From Gammaproteobacteria bacterium (GTDB lineage Bacteria > Pseudomonadota > Gammaproteobacteria > UBA9214), in NCBI GenBank assembly GCA_029859555.1, contig JAOUCV010000006.1:1-19667 (forward strand): 19,667 nt of DNA, written 5' to 3'. A program made the translations under genes and the position numbers. Position 1 is the stretch's first letter. Each line of letters starts with the position of its first letter. The notes below the pieces were generated by a model, which was not told where the DNA came from, did no database searches, and was given only the letters and a program-made list of their open reading frames with translations. Below, piece by piece: positions 10,556 through 19,667 of the stretch.

Positions 10556-10607
10556 GAACCGCATAGGATGGTCTAACTACCCGGCGAGGTCAAGGGGTGG
10601 CAGGTCG

Positions 10608-10634
10608 AAAACACCTCTACAGAGGATGTTTTTT
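10608..10634. terminator. Short bidirectional terminator-like hairpin after the Nif3-like gene
   Basis: ACA-CCTC (10611-10617), loop TACA, and GAGG-A-TGT (10622-10629, one bulged A) form a stem. It is flanked by T-runs on both strands: six T on plus (10629-10634), and four T on minus (complement of AAAA at 10608-10611). On the minus strand it lies 30 bases after the stop of the Nif3-like gene and before the putative pet promoter. It fits a weak intrinsic terminator separating the two units. Confidence 0.5.
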
Positions 10635-10663
10635 ATCATTATTTACGCTTTTCATGAGCCACA

Positions 10664-11422
10664 TCAAACCGGATTATCGATATCAATGAATTGATGGCTG
10701 ATCTGGAAATGCCCGGCGAGGTGATCACCCAGGGCAGCGACGCCATAGCGTTCGGTTGCATGGTGGCCAGCCGCAAAATAGTGGATGCCGCATTCATGCG
10801 CCACGTGCACCGTTTGTTCAGAAATCTCGCCACTGATGAAAGCATCGAGGCCCTGCTCCACCGCCGCATCAATATACGACTGCGCCGCACCCGTACACCA
10901 GCCCACGCTTTCAATCCTTGCCGCCTGGCCCGCGATATGCAATGGCGCGCGACCCAGTTGTGCCTCGATATGCGCTGCCAGTGCCGGCCCATCCGGAGCT
11001 TGTGGCAGATTTCCATACTGCGCCAGCTGCAGGCCACCATCATGACCGAAACAACCACTGCGGTTGAAACCCAGCACACGGGCCAATTGCGCGTTGTTAC
11101 CCAGTTCCGGGTGTGCGTCCAGTGGCAGATGATAGGCCAGCAGACTGATGTCAGTCCCAAGCAAGCGCTGCAGCCGCTGCCGCTTCATGCCGGTGACGCA
11201 TTCATCCTCGCCCTTCCAGAAATAGCCATGATGTACCAGCAAGGCATCGGCGTTTGCGGAAATGGCCGCCTCTATCAGTGCCATGCTGGCAGTAACCCCG
11301 CTAACCAGGCAGTGCACTTCGGGGCGCCCTTCTACCTGCAAACCATTTGGGCAATAATCACTAAAATTATCGACAGTTAGCAAACCGTTCGTATATTCAA
11401 CCAGTGCTTTCAGGGTTACCAT
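10664..11422 (-). CDS. Nif3-like dinuclear metal centre protein (YbgI / DUF34 family)
   Basis: Members of this family are hexameric, bind a pair of metal ions, and are often labelled GTP cyclohydrolase 1 type 2 homologs; their physiological role is uncertain. The 252-residue product has the family length. It shows DYCPNGLQVEG near the N-terminus, the metal-site motif LLVHHGYFW, AYHLPLDAHPELGNNAQLA in the middle, and GHHATERYGV near the C-terminus with the remaining metal ligands. The frame is open to 11521, but ATG 11422 is chosen because AGGA lies 8 bases before it and the family begins there (MVTLKALVEYTN). It is divergent from the DegS-like gene across 55 bases. Confidence 0.95.
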   Translation of the reverse strand: MVTLKALVEYTNGLLTVDNFSDYCPNGLQVEGRPEVHCLVSGVTASMALIEAAISANADALLVHHGYFWKGEDECVTGMKRQRLQRLLGTDISLLAYHLPLDAHPELGNNAQLARVLGFNRSGCFGHDGGLQLAQYGNLPQAPDGPALAAHIEAQLGRAPLHIAGQAARIESVGWCTGAAQSYIDAAVEQGLDAFISGEISEQTVHVAHECGIHYFAAGHHATERYGVAALGDHLAGHFQISHQFIDIDNPV

Positions 11423-11477
11423 CACATAATTCCTGTTAAGGTATTCTCGTTTCAACTGGCAACAGGGTATATCACCC

Positions 11478-12668
11478 ATGGCAATTCGCAAATTTCTTTC
11501 TTTTCTGCTGCAAACCATCATGACAGGACTGGCTGCGGCGTTCCTCTATGTGCTGTTGATCGATCCCGACCTGCTGCGCAACAACGGTACCGTTGTCGAG
11601 GTAGTCGAATCCCCGCAACAAACAGAATCATTGCTTGCCGGTCAGGCGCAGACAGATGAACGGAACGAACCGGTCTCCTATGCCGATGCAGTTGAAAAAG
11701 CCGCACCAGCGGTCGTCAACATTCACACCGCCAAGGTCATTACGCATCGTGTTCACCCGCTACTGAAGGACCCAATCTTCCAGAAATTTTTTGGCGACCG
11801 CTTCGCGCAGGCCCGCAAGGAAATACAGACCAGCCTGGGTTCCGGCGTATTGATCAGTAATCGCGGGCATGTGCTGACCAACAACCATGTCATAGAAGGC
11901 GCTGACCAGATACAGGTTTTAATGGCCGACGGCCGCAGCGCCAGGGCAGAGGTTGTGGGTACCGACCTGGATACCGACCTCGCCGTGTTACATATCAACA
12001 CAGACAAGCTGCCCGGCATCGTGATCGGCAATTCGCGCCGCCTGCGTGTCGGTGATGTAGTGCTTGCCATCGGCAACCCGTTTGGGGTCGGACAAACCGT
12101 TACTTCCGGCATCATCAGCGCCACCGGGCGTGACCACCTTGGCATTACCGCCTACGATGATTTCATCCAGACCGATGCTGCCATCAATCCTGGCAATTCC
12201 GGCGGCGCACTCATCAATACCCACGGTGAACTGATCGGTATCAACTCGGCGATTTACAGTAAAAGCGGTGGCTCGATGGGTATCGGTTTTGCCATTCCGA
12301 TCAGTCTCGCCAAGGGCGTCATGACGCAAATTATCGAAAATGGTTACGTGATACGCGGCTGGCTGGGGATAGAGGCGCAGGACATGACGCCGCAACTGGC
12401 AAAATCCATCGGCCTGCCATTCAGGCAGGGCATGCTGATCGGCACTGTCATCAAAAACGGACCGGCCGCCGAGGCAGGCCTGATGCATGGCGATATCGTG
12501 GTCGCCATTAACGGCAAGCCGGTCAGGGAAACCAACGAGGCGATGAAAACCATTTCCCGACAAAAACCCGGCACACTGATCGAGCTGAATGGTTTCAGGG
12601 AATCCGTGCCATTTACTGCAGAGGCCAGGGTGATACAGAGGCCGGGCAGGAACCAGCCTGTAAATTAA
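11478..12668 (+). CDS. degS: DegS/AlgW-type membrane-anchored periplasmic serine protease
   Basis: DegS-type proteases sense misfolded outer-membrane proteins and start the cleavage cascade that frees the envelope-stress sigma factor. The 396-residue product has an uncleaved N-terminal anchor (about residues 8-28), then the trypsin-like domain with the triad His137 (TNNHVIEG), Asp167 (TDLAVL) and Ser241 (GNSGGAL). One PDZ domain follows at about 285-385. One PDZ domain and a membrane anchor favour DegS/AlgW over DegP/DegQ, which have two PDZ domains and are soluble. The position beside hisC matches that of algW in Pseudomonas. The stop is only 6 bases from the convergent hisC stop, with no terminator visible between them. 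Confidence 0.93.
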   Translation: MAIRKFLSFLLQTIMTGLAAAFLYVLLIDPDLLRNNGTVVEVVESPQQTESLLAGQAQTDERNEPVSYADAVEKAAPAVVNIHTAKVITHRVHPLLKDPIFQKFFGDRFAQARKEIQTSLGSGVLISNRGHVLTNNHVIEGADQIQVLMADGRSARAEVVGTDLDTDLAVLHINTDKLPGIVIGNSRRLRVGDVVLAIGNPFGVGQTVTSGIISATGRDHLGITAYDDFIQTDAAINPGNSGGALINTHGELIGINSAIYSKSGGSMGIGFAIPISLAKGVMTQIIENGYVIRGWLGIEAQDMTPQLAKSIGLPFRQGMLIGTVIKNGPAAEAGLMHGDIVVAINGKPVRETNEAMKTISRQKPGTLIELNGFRESVPFTAEARVIQRPGRNQPVN

Positions 12669-12674
12669 TGACCG

Positions 12675-13763
12675 CTACACAGCTGAGCTTGCCAGCAAAG
12701 GCTCAAGCGCAGCCAGAAAGGCTGCATTTTCATCGGGCGTACCAACAGTAACGCGCAAACAATCCTGCAATGCCGCAGCCGAACCATCAAGGTTCTTGAT
12801 GAGGATACCTGCCCTCTTGAGCCCCTCGAAAATATCCCCCGCGGTACCTGCCGGGGTACGGAATAAAATAAAATTGGCATCACTCGGATACACCGTCAAC
12901 GCGGATAATGCCTGCAAGCCTGAATTCAGTTGCGCGCGCTGAGCGCGTATTTCCTGCGCCTGGCGCATAAAATGATTGGCGTGTTGCAGGGCAAAGCACC
13001 CGGTCAGCTGATTGATCACACTGATGTTATAGGGCAGCCGGGTCTTGTCAATTTGTTCCAGCCACGCCGGCGGCCCGGCAAGCAGCCCGAGTCGCAAGCC
13101 GGCCAGCCCCATCTTGGAAACCGTACGCAACACCAGCAGGTTATCGTAATCACCGATACGAGACATGAAGCTGGCATCGGTAAACGGCGCATAGGCCTCA
13201 TCAATCACGACCAGCCCGTCTGTACGCGACAACAGGGTATGCAGGATAGCGGCATCAAACAGGTTACCGGTCGGGTTATTCGGGTAGGCCAGAAAAATGA
13301 CCGCCGGCTTGTGCGCCTCGACAGCAGCCAGCATGACATCCGCGTCAAGCGAAAAATCATCCTGCAGCGGCACGGCAACGAACTCCATACCGGCAACTAC
13401 AGAAATCTGACGATACATGACAAACGTCGGCACCGGCGCCAGCACCACCCGCCCGGGTGCCGCAAGGGCCTGAATGATCATCTGAATCAATTCATCGGAA
13501 CCATTACCCAGAATGACACCGGCATCCTCCGGCACCTGCATGACACGGCGCATGTCAGCCTGCAGCGCACCGGCCGACGGGTCCGGGTAACGATTAATTT
13601 CAGCTGACTTCAATGCTTCCATCCAGGCGTCACGCAAGGCGTCAGGCCACGACCACGGATTTTCCATGGCATCCAGTTTAATCATATCGCCGGCTTCCGG
13701 CACATGATAAGCGGCCAGGGCCCTGATTTCAGGACGGATCAGCTTGTTGATTTTTTCCTGCAT
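12675..13763 (-). CDS. hisC: Histidinol-phosphate aminotransferase
   Basis: HisC transfers the amino group of glutamate to imidazole-acetol phosphate, the seventh step of histidine synthesis, using pyridoxal phosphate. The 362-residue product has the fold type I aminotransferase motifs: NGSDELI near 88, YPNNPTGN (160-167), IDEAYAPF (Asp188), and the Schiff-base lysine Lys217 in TVSKMGLAGLRLG. The start MQEKINKLIRPEIR fits the family, although no strong ribosome binding site precedes it. It is the last his gene here, separated from hisD by a double REP hairpin, and ends against the convergent degS. Confidence 0.95.
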   Translation of the reverse strand: MQEKINKLIRPEIRALAAYHVPEAGDMIKLDAMENPWSWPDALRDAWMEALKSAEINRYPDPSAGALQADMRRVMQVPEDAGVILGNGSDELIQMIIQALAAPGRVVLAPVPTFVMYRQISVVAGMEFVAVPLQDDFSLDADVMLAAVEAHKPAVIFLAYPNNPTGNLFDAAILHTLLSRTDGLVVIDEAYAPFTDASFMSRIGDYDNLLVLRTVSKMGLAGLRLGLLAGPPAWLEQIDKTRLPYNISVINQLTGCFALQHANHFMRQAQEIRAQRAQLNSGLQALSALTVYPSDANFILFRTPAGTAGDIFEGLKRAGILIKNLDGSAAALQDCLRVTVGTPDENAAFLAALEPLLASSAV

Positions 13764-13794
13764 GATTATATTTCTACTGTTAGTACCGGAAACT

Positions 13795-13862
13795 GCAGGA
13801 GCGGATCTTGTCCGCGATTGTTATACAAAGAAAAATCGATCGCGGACAAGGTCCGCTCCTAC
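13795..13862. repeat. Head-to-head REP pair between hisD and hisC
   Basis: Two 24-base arms, 13795-13818 and 13839-13862, are reverse complements with two mismatches, around a 20-base AT-rich spacer. Each arm carries the GGAGCGG...CCGCGA core and is itself able to form a short hairpin. The right arm overlaps the end of hisD: its CTCCTAC contains the complement of the hisD TAG stop at 13859-13861. In mRNA the pair would form a long stem between hisD and hisC. Confidence 0.9.
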
Positions 13863-15163
13863 ACTTTTTTTATCCGCACTTCGGCGGAGCGTGCATGTGC
13901 CGTCAGTCCCTCACCATGCGCCAGCACCGCCGCCGTCTTGCCGAGCGTGCTGGCACCTTCTGCCGAGCAGAAAATCAGGCTGGAACGTTTTTGAAAATCG
14001 TACACACCCAGCGGCGAGGAAAAGCGCGCGGTACGCGAGGTCGGCAACACATGATTCGGACCGGCGCAGTAATCACCCAGCACCTCGGCTGTATAGCGCC
14101 CCATAAAGATAGCACCGGCATGGCGAATACGCGCAGCCATTGCCTGCGGATCGTCCACAGACAATTCCAGGTGTTCCGGGGCAATCCGGTTGGCAATTTC
14201 AACCGCTTCATCCATATCACGCACCTGTATCAGCGCACCCTGCCCTTTCAGGGAGGCACGGATGATGTCGGCTCGCGGCATCTCTGGCAATAAACGTTTA
14301 ACACTGTCAGCTACCCGGTCCAGGAACCCGGCGTCCGGACTGACCAGTATCGACTGGGCATCTTCGTCATGTTCGGCCTGTGAAAACAGGTCGACCGCTA
14401 TCCAGTCAGGATCAGTCTGCCCGTCACACACCACCAGGATCTCGGACGGCCCGGCAATCATGTCGATACCCACCTTGCCGAACACCATACGCTTGGCCGA
14501 AGCCACATAGGCATTGCCCGGCCCGACAATCTTGTCGACCGCCGGAACGGTCGCGGTACCATAGGCCAGCGCTGCAACCGCCTGGGCTCCGCCGATAGCG
14601 AATACACGGTCAACACCGGCAATTGCGGCAGCCGCCAGCACCATGTTATTGACCTCGCCCAGCGGGGTCGGCACTACCATGATCAGTTCGGCCACACCCG
14701 CCACCTTGGCCGGAATGGCATTCATCAAAACAGAGGACGGGTACGCCGCCTTGCCACCCGGCACGTACAGACCGGCACGATCCAGTGGTGTCACCTGCTG
14801 ACCCAGCAAGGTGCCGTCAGTCTCGGTGTAGGACCAGGATTCCATTTTTTGATGCCCGGCATAGGCACGTATTCTTTCTGCCGCCAGTTGCAGCGCTTCA
14901 CGTTGCGACAACGGCAGCGATGCCAGCGCCTGCTGACAACTATCTATTGATATTTCCAGCTCACTGGCGGCCGCCACCGACCAGCGATCAAAACGTTGCG
15001 TGTAATCAATAACCGCCGCATCACCGCGGGCGCGCACCTCAGCAATAATGTCACGCACCACAGACTCTACCGCCGGGTCAGTGGTTTGATCCCAGTCCAG
15101 CAGACGCTCAAGCTCCACATCAAAGCCGGCGTCCTGGCTGTTCAGTCTCGTTATTTCAGACAT
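13859..15163 (-). CDS. hisD: Histidinol dehydrogenase
   Basis: HisD performs the last two steps of histidine synthesis, oxidising L-histidinol to L-histidine with two NAD+ and a zinc ion. The 434-residue product has normal length. It has the [22 protein letters not shown] segment, [21 protein letters not shown] (Gln and His zinc ligands), the catalytic pair in [27 protein letters not shown], and the C-terminal [11 protein letters not shown] ligand region. GAGAAG precedes the ATG as ribosome binding site. The stop codon TAG lies inside the following REP arm. hisG is upstream, with a perfect REP inverted repeat between them. Confidence 0.98.
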   Translation of the reverse strand: MSEITRLNSQDAGFDVELERLLDWDQTTDPAVESVVRDIIAEVRARGDAAVIDYTQRFDRWSVAAASELEISIDSCQQALASLPLSQREALQLAAERIRAYAGHQKMESWSYTETDGTLLGQQVTPLDRAGLYVPGGKAAYPSSVLMNAIPAKVAGVAELIMVVPTPLGEVNNMVLAAAAIAGVDRVFAIGGAQAVAALAYGTATVPAVDKIVGPGNAYVASAKRMVFGKVGIDMIAGPSEILVVCDGQTDPDWIAVDLFSQAEHDEDAQSILVSPDAGFLDRVADSVKRLLPEMPRADIIRASLKGQGALIQVRDMDEAVEIANRIAPEHLELSVDDPQAMAARIRHAGAIFMGRYTAEVLGDYCAGPNHVLPTSRTARFSSPLGVYDFQKRSSLIFCSAEGASTLGKTAAVLAHGEGLTAHARSAEVRIKKV

Positions 15164-15187
15164 AGCTTCTCGAAAATATCTATTTGG

Positions 15188-15259
15188 TGCAGGAGCGGCT
15201 TGTAGCCGCGAACAGGCTTTTTACCGGGCAAGAATTCGCGGCTACAAGCCGCTCCTGCA
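15188..15259. repeat. Perfect 25-base head-to-head REP pair between hisG and hisD
   Basis: Arms 15188-15212 and 15235-15259 are exact reverse complements, 25 of 25 bases, around a 22-base spacer. The arm contains GGAGCGGCTTGTAGCCGCGA, which is the REP core I recall from Pseudomonas genomes and their relatives. The pair nearly fills the gap between the hisG stop (15268) and the hisD start (15163). In the transcript it would make a very stable stem-loop. No associated REP transposase (RAYT) gene is in the window. Confidence 0.92.
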
Positions 15260-15267
15260 GGTAATGA

Positions 15268-15900
15268 TCAAACAGCCACAGCTGTTTTCAGATGCGCTAC
15301 AAATTCCGTGATACGCGCATGTTTCATTTTCATGGCCGCCTTGTTTACCACCAGCCGTGAGCTGATGTCGGCGATATGTTCCAGTGGCACCAGCCCGTTG
15401 GCCTTGAGGGTGTTACCGGTATCGACCACGTCGACTATTCGATCCGCCAGTCCGACCAGCGGCGCCAGCTCCATGGAGCCGTATAACTTGATAATCTCTA
15501 CCTGTTCCTGACGGTCTGCATAGTAACGCCGGGTGCTCTGCACATACTTGGTCGCAATCCGCAGACGACTCTTTTCGGTAGTGACATTTACGGGCCCGGC
15601 CACCATCAGGCGACAACGCGCGATACCCAGGTCCAGTGGCTCGTACAGGCCCTCACCGCCATGCTCCATCAGCACGTCCTTGCCAGCCACGCCGATATCC
15701 GCTGCGCCGTAGCCGACATAGGTCGGCACATCCGAGGCACGGATAATCACCAGCTTGACGTCATGCTGATTGGTATCAAGGATCAGCTTGCGGCTGGTTT
15801 CCGGGTCATCAACCGGCTCAATACCGGCAGCGGCCAGCAGCGGCAGCGTTTCCTTGAAGATACGACCCTTGGACAGGGCAATGGTGAGCGCGTTATTCAT
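15268..15900 (-). CDS. hisG: ATP phosphoribosyltransferase catalytic subunit, short form
   Basis: HisG condenses ATP and PRPP, the first and feedback-regulated step of histidine synthesis. The 210-residue product ([22 protein letters not shown] onward) has the periplasmic-binding-protein-like fold, with [12 protein letters not shown] and [13 protein letters not shown], the PRPP-binding region. It ends without the C-terminal regulatory domain of the roughly 290-residue long form. Short-form HisG needs HisZ, a histidyl-tRNA-synthetase paralog, for activity and histidine control; hisZ is not in this window. The frame extends to a TTG at 15909, but ATG 15900 matches the family start. It follows murA in the same direction after 85 bases. 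Confidence 0.96.
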   Translation of the reverse strand: MNNALTIALSKGRIFKETLPLLAAAGIEPVDDPETSRKLILDTNQHDVKLVIIRASDVPTYVGYGAADIGVAGKDVLMEHGGEGLYEPLDLGIARCRLMVAGPVNVTTEKSRLRIATKYVQSTRRYYADRQEQVEIIKLYGSMELAPLVGLADRIVDVVDTGNTLKANGLVPLEHIADISSRLVVNKAAMKMKHARITEFVAHLKTAVAV

Positions 15901-15985
15901 AGACGCCAAGTTTCAGGGAGAAACCGCCAATTTACAAGCGCCGGCGGGTTAATGGCCGATAAGCGTCACCACAGCTGCAGGAATT

Positions 15986-17501
<1,516 letters not shown>

Positions 17502-17533
17502 ATAGTTATTGTCCTGTTGAAGAGATTAACAAT

Positions 17534-17833
17534 CTAGTTAAGCGCGAGGATATCATCCAGACCACAAACCCGCGCGATGGAAAGCAACTGCGCAGGAACA
17601 TTTACAAATTCAATGCTGTTACCGGCAATCTCCGATTCCCGCAACCATTCCACCAGCAGTGCGAGACCGGCACTGTCTGCACGCGTGACACCCGCGAGGT
17701 CTACCCTGAGCCGGCTTTTGCCCAGCATATTCACGCCGGCATGTTGCAAAACCGACACTACCGAGTCAAAACCCAGCTCACCCTGCAGCAGCCAGCTACC
17801 GTCTTCATTCTCCACCAGCCGGGCATCATGCAT
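17534..17833 (-). CDS. mlaB: STAS-domain protein MlaB of the phospholipid transport ABC complex
   Basis: MlaB is a small cytoplasmic STAS-domain subunit that binds the MlaF ATPase and stabilises the MlaFEDB complex in the inner membrane. The 99-residue product is one STAS domain, with RLRVDLAGVTRADSAGLALLVEWLRES carrying the conserved Asp-Ser-Ala-Gly turn and a C-terminal VCGLDDIL. It begins only 15 bases after the mlaD stop. mlaC, which normally lies between them, is missing. Weak sequence conservation in STAS domains means context carries part of the identification. Confidence 0.9.
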   Translation of the reverse strand: MHDARLVENEDGSWLLQGELGFDSVVSVLQHAGVNMLGKSRLRVDLAGVTRADSAGLALLVEWLRESEIAGNSIEFVNVPAQLLSIARVCGLDDILALN

Positions 17834-17848
17834 GACTGTTCACCGCTG

Positions 17849-18313
17849 TTATTCGCCACCGGCCGTGGCGCTATACAGGAACTGTCCGATCACCTGCTCC
17901 ATCACCAGCGCTGACTGGGTCAGCTGTACGCGATCACCGTCAGCAAGATTCTCCATGGAACCGCCTGGTTCCAGCGCGATGTACTGCTCACCCAACAAGC
18001 CGGCGGTAAAGATACTCGCGGAGGTGTCCTCGGGGAAACCGTCATAATTCGAGTAGATACTCATGGTGACAACCGCCTCGAAGGCATTGTCGTCATAGTC
18101 AATAGCAGACACCCTGCCGACGCGCACACCGGAGACTGTCACCGGTGAACGCACCTTGAGCCCGCCAATATTCTCGAAACCTGCTGTCAGTACATAGCTG
18201 TCAGAGCTGGTGACTGTACCCAGGTTACTGACCTGCATGGCCAGCATGAACAGGGATGCAAGACCCAGCGCCACGAATAAGCCCACTCCGATTTCGACCG
18301 TTCTGTTATTCAA
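17849..18313 (-). CDS. mlaD: MCE-domain protein MlaD of the phospholipid transport ABC complex
   Basis: MlaD is the periplasmic hexameric MCE ring that carries lipids between the MlaFE transporter and its periplasmic partner. The product is 154 residues from a TTG start. It has an N-terminal anchor (VEIGVGLFVALGLASLFMLAMQV), an MCE domain at about 35-115 with GLKVRSPVTVSGVRVGRV and a GLLGEQYIALEPG segment, then a short helical tail. TTG 18313 is chosen over the TTG at 18328: GGAG lies 9 bases upstream of it inside the end of mlaE, and MNNRTVEIGVG resembles homologs I recall. The start is 4 bases beyond the mlaE stop. It is shorter than E. coli MlaD (183 residues). Confidence 0.94.
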   Translation of the reverse strand: MNNRTVEIGVGLFVALGLASLFMLAMQVSNLGTVTSSDSYVLTAGFENIGGLKVRSPVTVSGVRVGRVSAIDYDDNAFEAVVTMSIYSNYDGFPEDTSASIFTAGLLGEQYIALEPGGSMENLADGDRVQLTQSALVMEQVIGQFLYSATAGGE

Positions 18314-18317
18314 AATC

Positions 18318-19097
18318 CTATTCTCCAAACATCAATGCCGTAAGAACAAAGTCCAGCCCGAGCACAACCAGCGAGGTATGCACCACGGTACGCGTAGTGG
18401 CACGACTGACACCGGCCGCGGTTGGTACCGCATCATAACCTTCATAGAGTGCAATCCAGCCGGCCACAAAACCAAACACGACGCTCTTGATAATCCCATT
18501 ATATACGTCGCCCTGCAGATCTACCTTATCCTGCATTTGTGCCCAGAAGGCACCATCATCCACGCCCAGCAGCTCAACTCCCACGATATAACCACCGTAA
18601 ATACCGATCGCACTGAATATCGCCGCCAGCAAGGGCAACGTGATAAAAGATGCCAGAAAACGCGGTGTAACCACCCGTTGAACCGGGTCAACTGCCATCA
18701 TTTCCATCCCGGAGAGCTGCTCGGTGGCCTTCATCAGGCCAATCTCGGCAGTCAGCGCCGAGCCGGCACGCCCGGCAAACAGCAATGCAGCAACCACGGG
18801 GCCCAGCTCCCGCACCAGTGACAGGGCAACCATGACACCCAGCGAATCTTCAGCCCCAAAATCTACCAGCGTATTATAGCCCTGCAGACCCATCACCATC
18901 CCCACGAACAGGCCGGACACCAGGATAATCGGCAGCGTTAGCACACCGACCGAATAGAGCTGTGTCAGTATCAGGCGCGGCCTGATCAGGACACCCGGAA
19001 TCGTTGCAAAGATCTGCAACAGGAACAGGTGCCCTCTCCCCAGCCGTTCAAAAAATCCAAGCGTGGCCTTGCCCAGTTTTTGCAGCACATCCAGCAT
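18318..19097 (-). CDS. mlaE: MlaE permease of the phospholipid transport ABC complex
   Basis: MlaE is the inner-membrane permease of the system that keeps the outer leaflet of the outer membrane free of phospholipids. The 259-residue product has the family length. It begins with an amphipathic elbow helix, followed by several membrane helices. The conserved cytoplasmic loop [25 protein letters not shown] and the [22 protein letters not shown] region near the C-terminus are present. Its ATG overlaps the mlaF stop by one base (TAATG at 19095-19099), so mlaF and mlaE are translationally coupled. Confidence 0.96.
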   Translation of the reverse strand: MLDVLQKLGKATLGFFERLGRGHLFLLQIFATIPGVLIRPRLILTQLYSVGVLTLPIILVSGLFVGMVMGLQGYNTLVDFGAEDSLGVMVALSLVRELGPVVAALLFAGRAGSALTAEIGLMKATEQLSGMEMMAVDPVQRVVTPRFLASFITLPLLAAIFSAIGIYGGYIVGVELLGVDDGAFWAQMQDKVDLQGDVYNGIIKSVVFGFVAGWIALYEGYDAVPTAAGVSRATTRTVVHTSLVVLGLDFVLTALMFGE

Positions 19098-19667
19098 TAT
19101 TTTGCCAATCCTCCACGCATCAGGTCATCCCTGAAATCTGCTGCCGGATAATGAAACGAAACCGGCCCGTCAGGACTGCCATCCAGAAACTGGCGCGCCC
19201 ATTCGGATTTGGATACACATAATGTTTCCGGTTTGCCATGCTCTATCACCCTGCCTTGCGATAGCAGGTAGACATAGTTGGCAATAGCCGCGGTTTCACT
19301 CACATCATGTGACACCACGATACTGGTCAATCCGAGCGCATCATTCAGCTCCCGAATCAGTTTTACCAGGATACCCTTGGAAATAGGGTCCTGCCCCGTG
19401 AACGGTTCATCGTACATCACCATCATCGGATCCAGGGCAATGGCCCGCGCCAGTGCCGCGCGCCGCGCCATACCACCTGACAGCTCGCTGGGCATCAGTC
19501 CGGATGCCCCGCGCAGCCCCACCGCCTGCAACTTCATCAGCACCAGATCACGTATCAGCTCTTCCGGCAGACGCGTGTGTTCGCGCATCGGATAGGCGAC
19601 ATTCTCGAATACATTGATATCCGTCAGCAGCGCACCGCTCTGGAACAGCATGCCCATTTTCTTGCGC
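19097..19667 (-). CDS. mlaF: MlaF ATPase of the phospholipid transport ABC complex, cut by window edge
   Basis: MlaF powers the MlaFEDB lipid transporter. The gene runs off the right edge and 190 codons are visible, starting within [14 protein letters not shown]. The Q-loop (LFQSG), the ABC signature [16 protein letters not shown], Walker [13 protein letters not shown] and the switch SHDV are present; Walker A lies outside the window. The C-terminal extension after the nucleotide-binding domain (about the last 30 residues) fits MlaF, where this segment contacts the neighbouring subunit. The ATG at 19657 is internal and is not the start. Confidence 0.95.
   Translation of the reverse strand, partial: RKKMGMLFQSGALLTDINVFENVAYPMREHTRLPEELIRDLVLMKLQAVGLRGASGLMPSELSGGMARRAALARAIALDPMMVMYDEPFTGQDPISKGILVKLIRELNDALGLTSIVVSHDVSETAAIANYVYLLSQGRVIEHGKPETLCVSKSEWARQFLDGSPDGPVSFHYPAADFRDDLMRGGLAK

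Noticed and set aside
10380..10694. Plus-strand 104-codon frame across the petA upstream gap
   Set aside because: Half overlaps petA antisense, no ribosome binding site, no domain; the gap is better explained by the promoter and terminator.
13765..13793. TATAAT just before the hisC start as a separate hisC promoter
   Set aside because: No acceptable -35 at 16-18 bases, and transcription would start inside or at the start codon. The AT-rich run is more likely incidental.
13795..15259. The repeated GGAGCGG hairpins as a CRISPR array
   Set aside because: The units are inverted pairs in separate intergenic gaps, not regularly spaced direct repeats, and there are no cas genes.
15922..15950. AACCGCC...GGCGGGTT inverted repeat in the murA-hisG gap as a terminator
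   Set aside because: Loose stem with an extra base and no T-run; too weak to call in the 85-base gap, where nothing else stands out.

Overview
The window is chromosomal DNA of a gammaproteobacterium. The gene order petA-petB-petC-sspA-sspB, plus mlaF-mlaE-mlaD-mlaB-ibaG-murA-hisG-hisD-hisC beside a DegS/AlgW protease, is the arrangement I recall from Pseudomonas and the purple-sulfur/Chromatiales side of the class. A complete cytochrome bc1 operon points to a respiring organism. I cannot name the species. Most of the window is ordinary housekeeping core genome. I see no rRNA, tRNA, CRISPR array, insertion sequence, phage gene or attachment site.

Region 1 (1-5188). guaA (5' part only) and guaB (purine synthesis, minus strand) are separated by a hairpin-rich inverted repeat pair. 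guaB has a recognisable sigma70 promoter. Divergent from it run xseA (exonuclease VII large subunit), an exported M23 peptidase and a translationally coupled small unknown gene. A macrodomain ADP-ribosyl hydrolase converges on these from the minus strand.

Region 2 (5189-7823). Divergent from the macrodomain gene is an unusual 496-residue protein: an excisionase/MerR-like helix-turn-helix, a helical linker, an intact plant-type 2Fe-2S ferredoxin domain and a ferredoxin-reductase-like module whose flavin and nucleotide motifs are degraded. It converges on sspB and sspA, whose products are the ClpXP adaptor and the RNA-polymerase-binding stringent starvation protein.

Region 3 (7872-11422, minus strand). 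petA, petB and petC have overlapping stop and start codons, so they form one translationally coupled bc1 operon that probably continues into sspA-sspB. A putative promoter lies before petA. Upstream are a terminator-like hairpin and a Nif3/YbgI-family gene.

Region 4 (11478-19667). A DegS-type periplasmic protease runs on the plus strand and converges on a long minus-strand cluster: mlaF (partial), mlaE, mlaD, mlaB, ibaG, murA, hisG, hisD, hisC. The cluster joins outer-membrane phospholipid transport, peptidoglycan precursor synthesis and histidine synthesis. mlaC, normally between mlaD and mlaB, is absent.

REP-like hairpins of the Pseudomonas type (core GGAGCGG...CCGCGA) sit after xseA, between hisD and hisC, and between hisG and hisD. 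A second, CT/GA-rich family sits between guaB and guaA. I did not find a convincing new multi-gene system. The best candidates for a second look are the HTH-ferredoxin-reductase fusion, the Mla operon without mlaC, the cytochrome b variations, and the placement of the REP elements.
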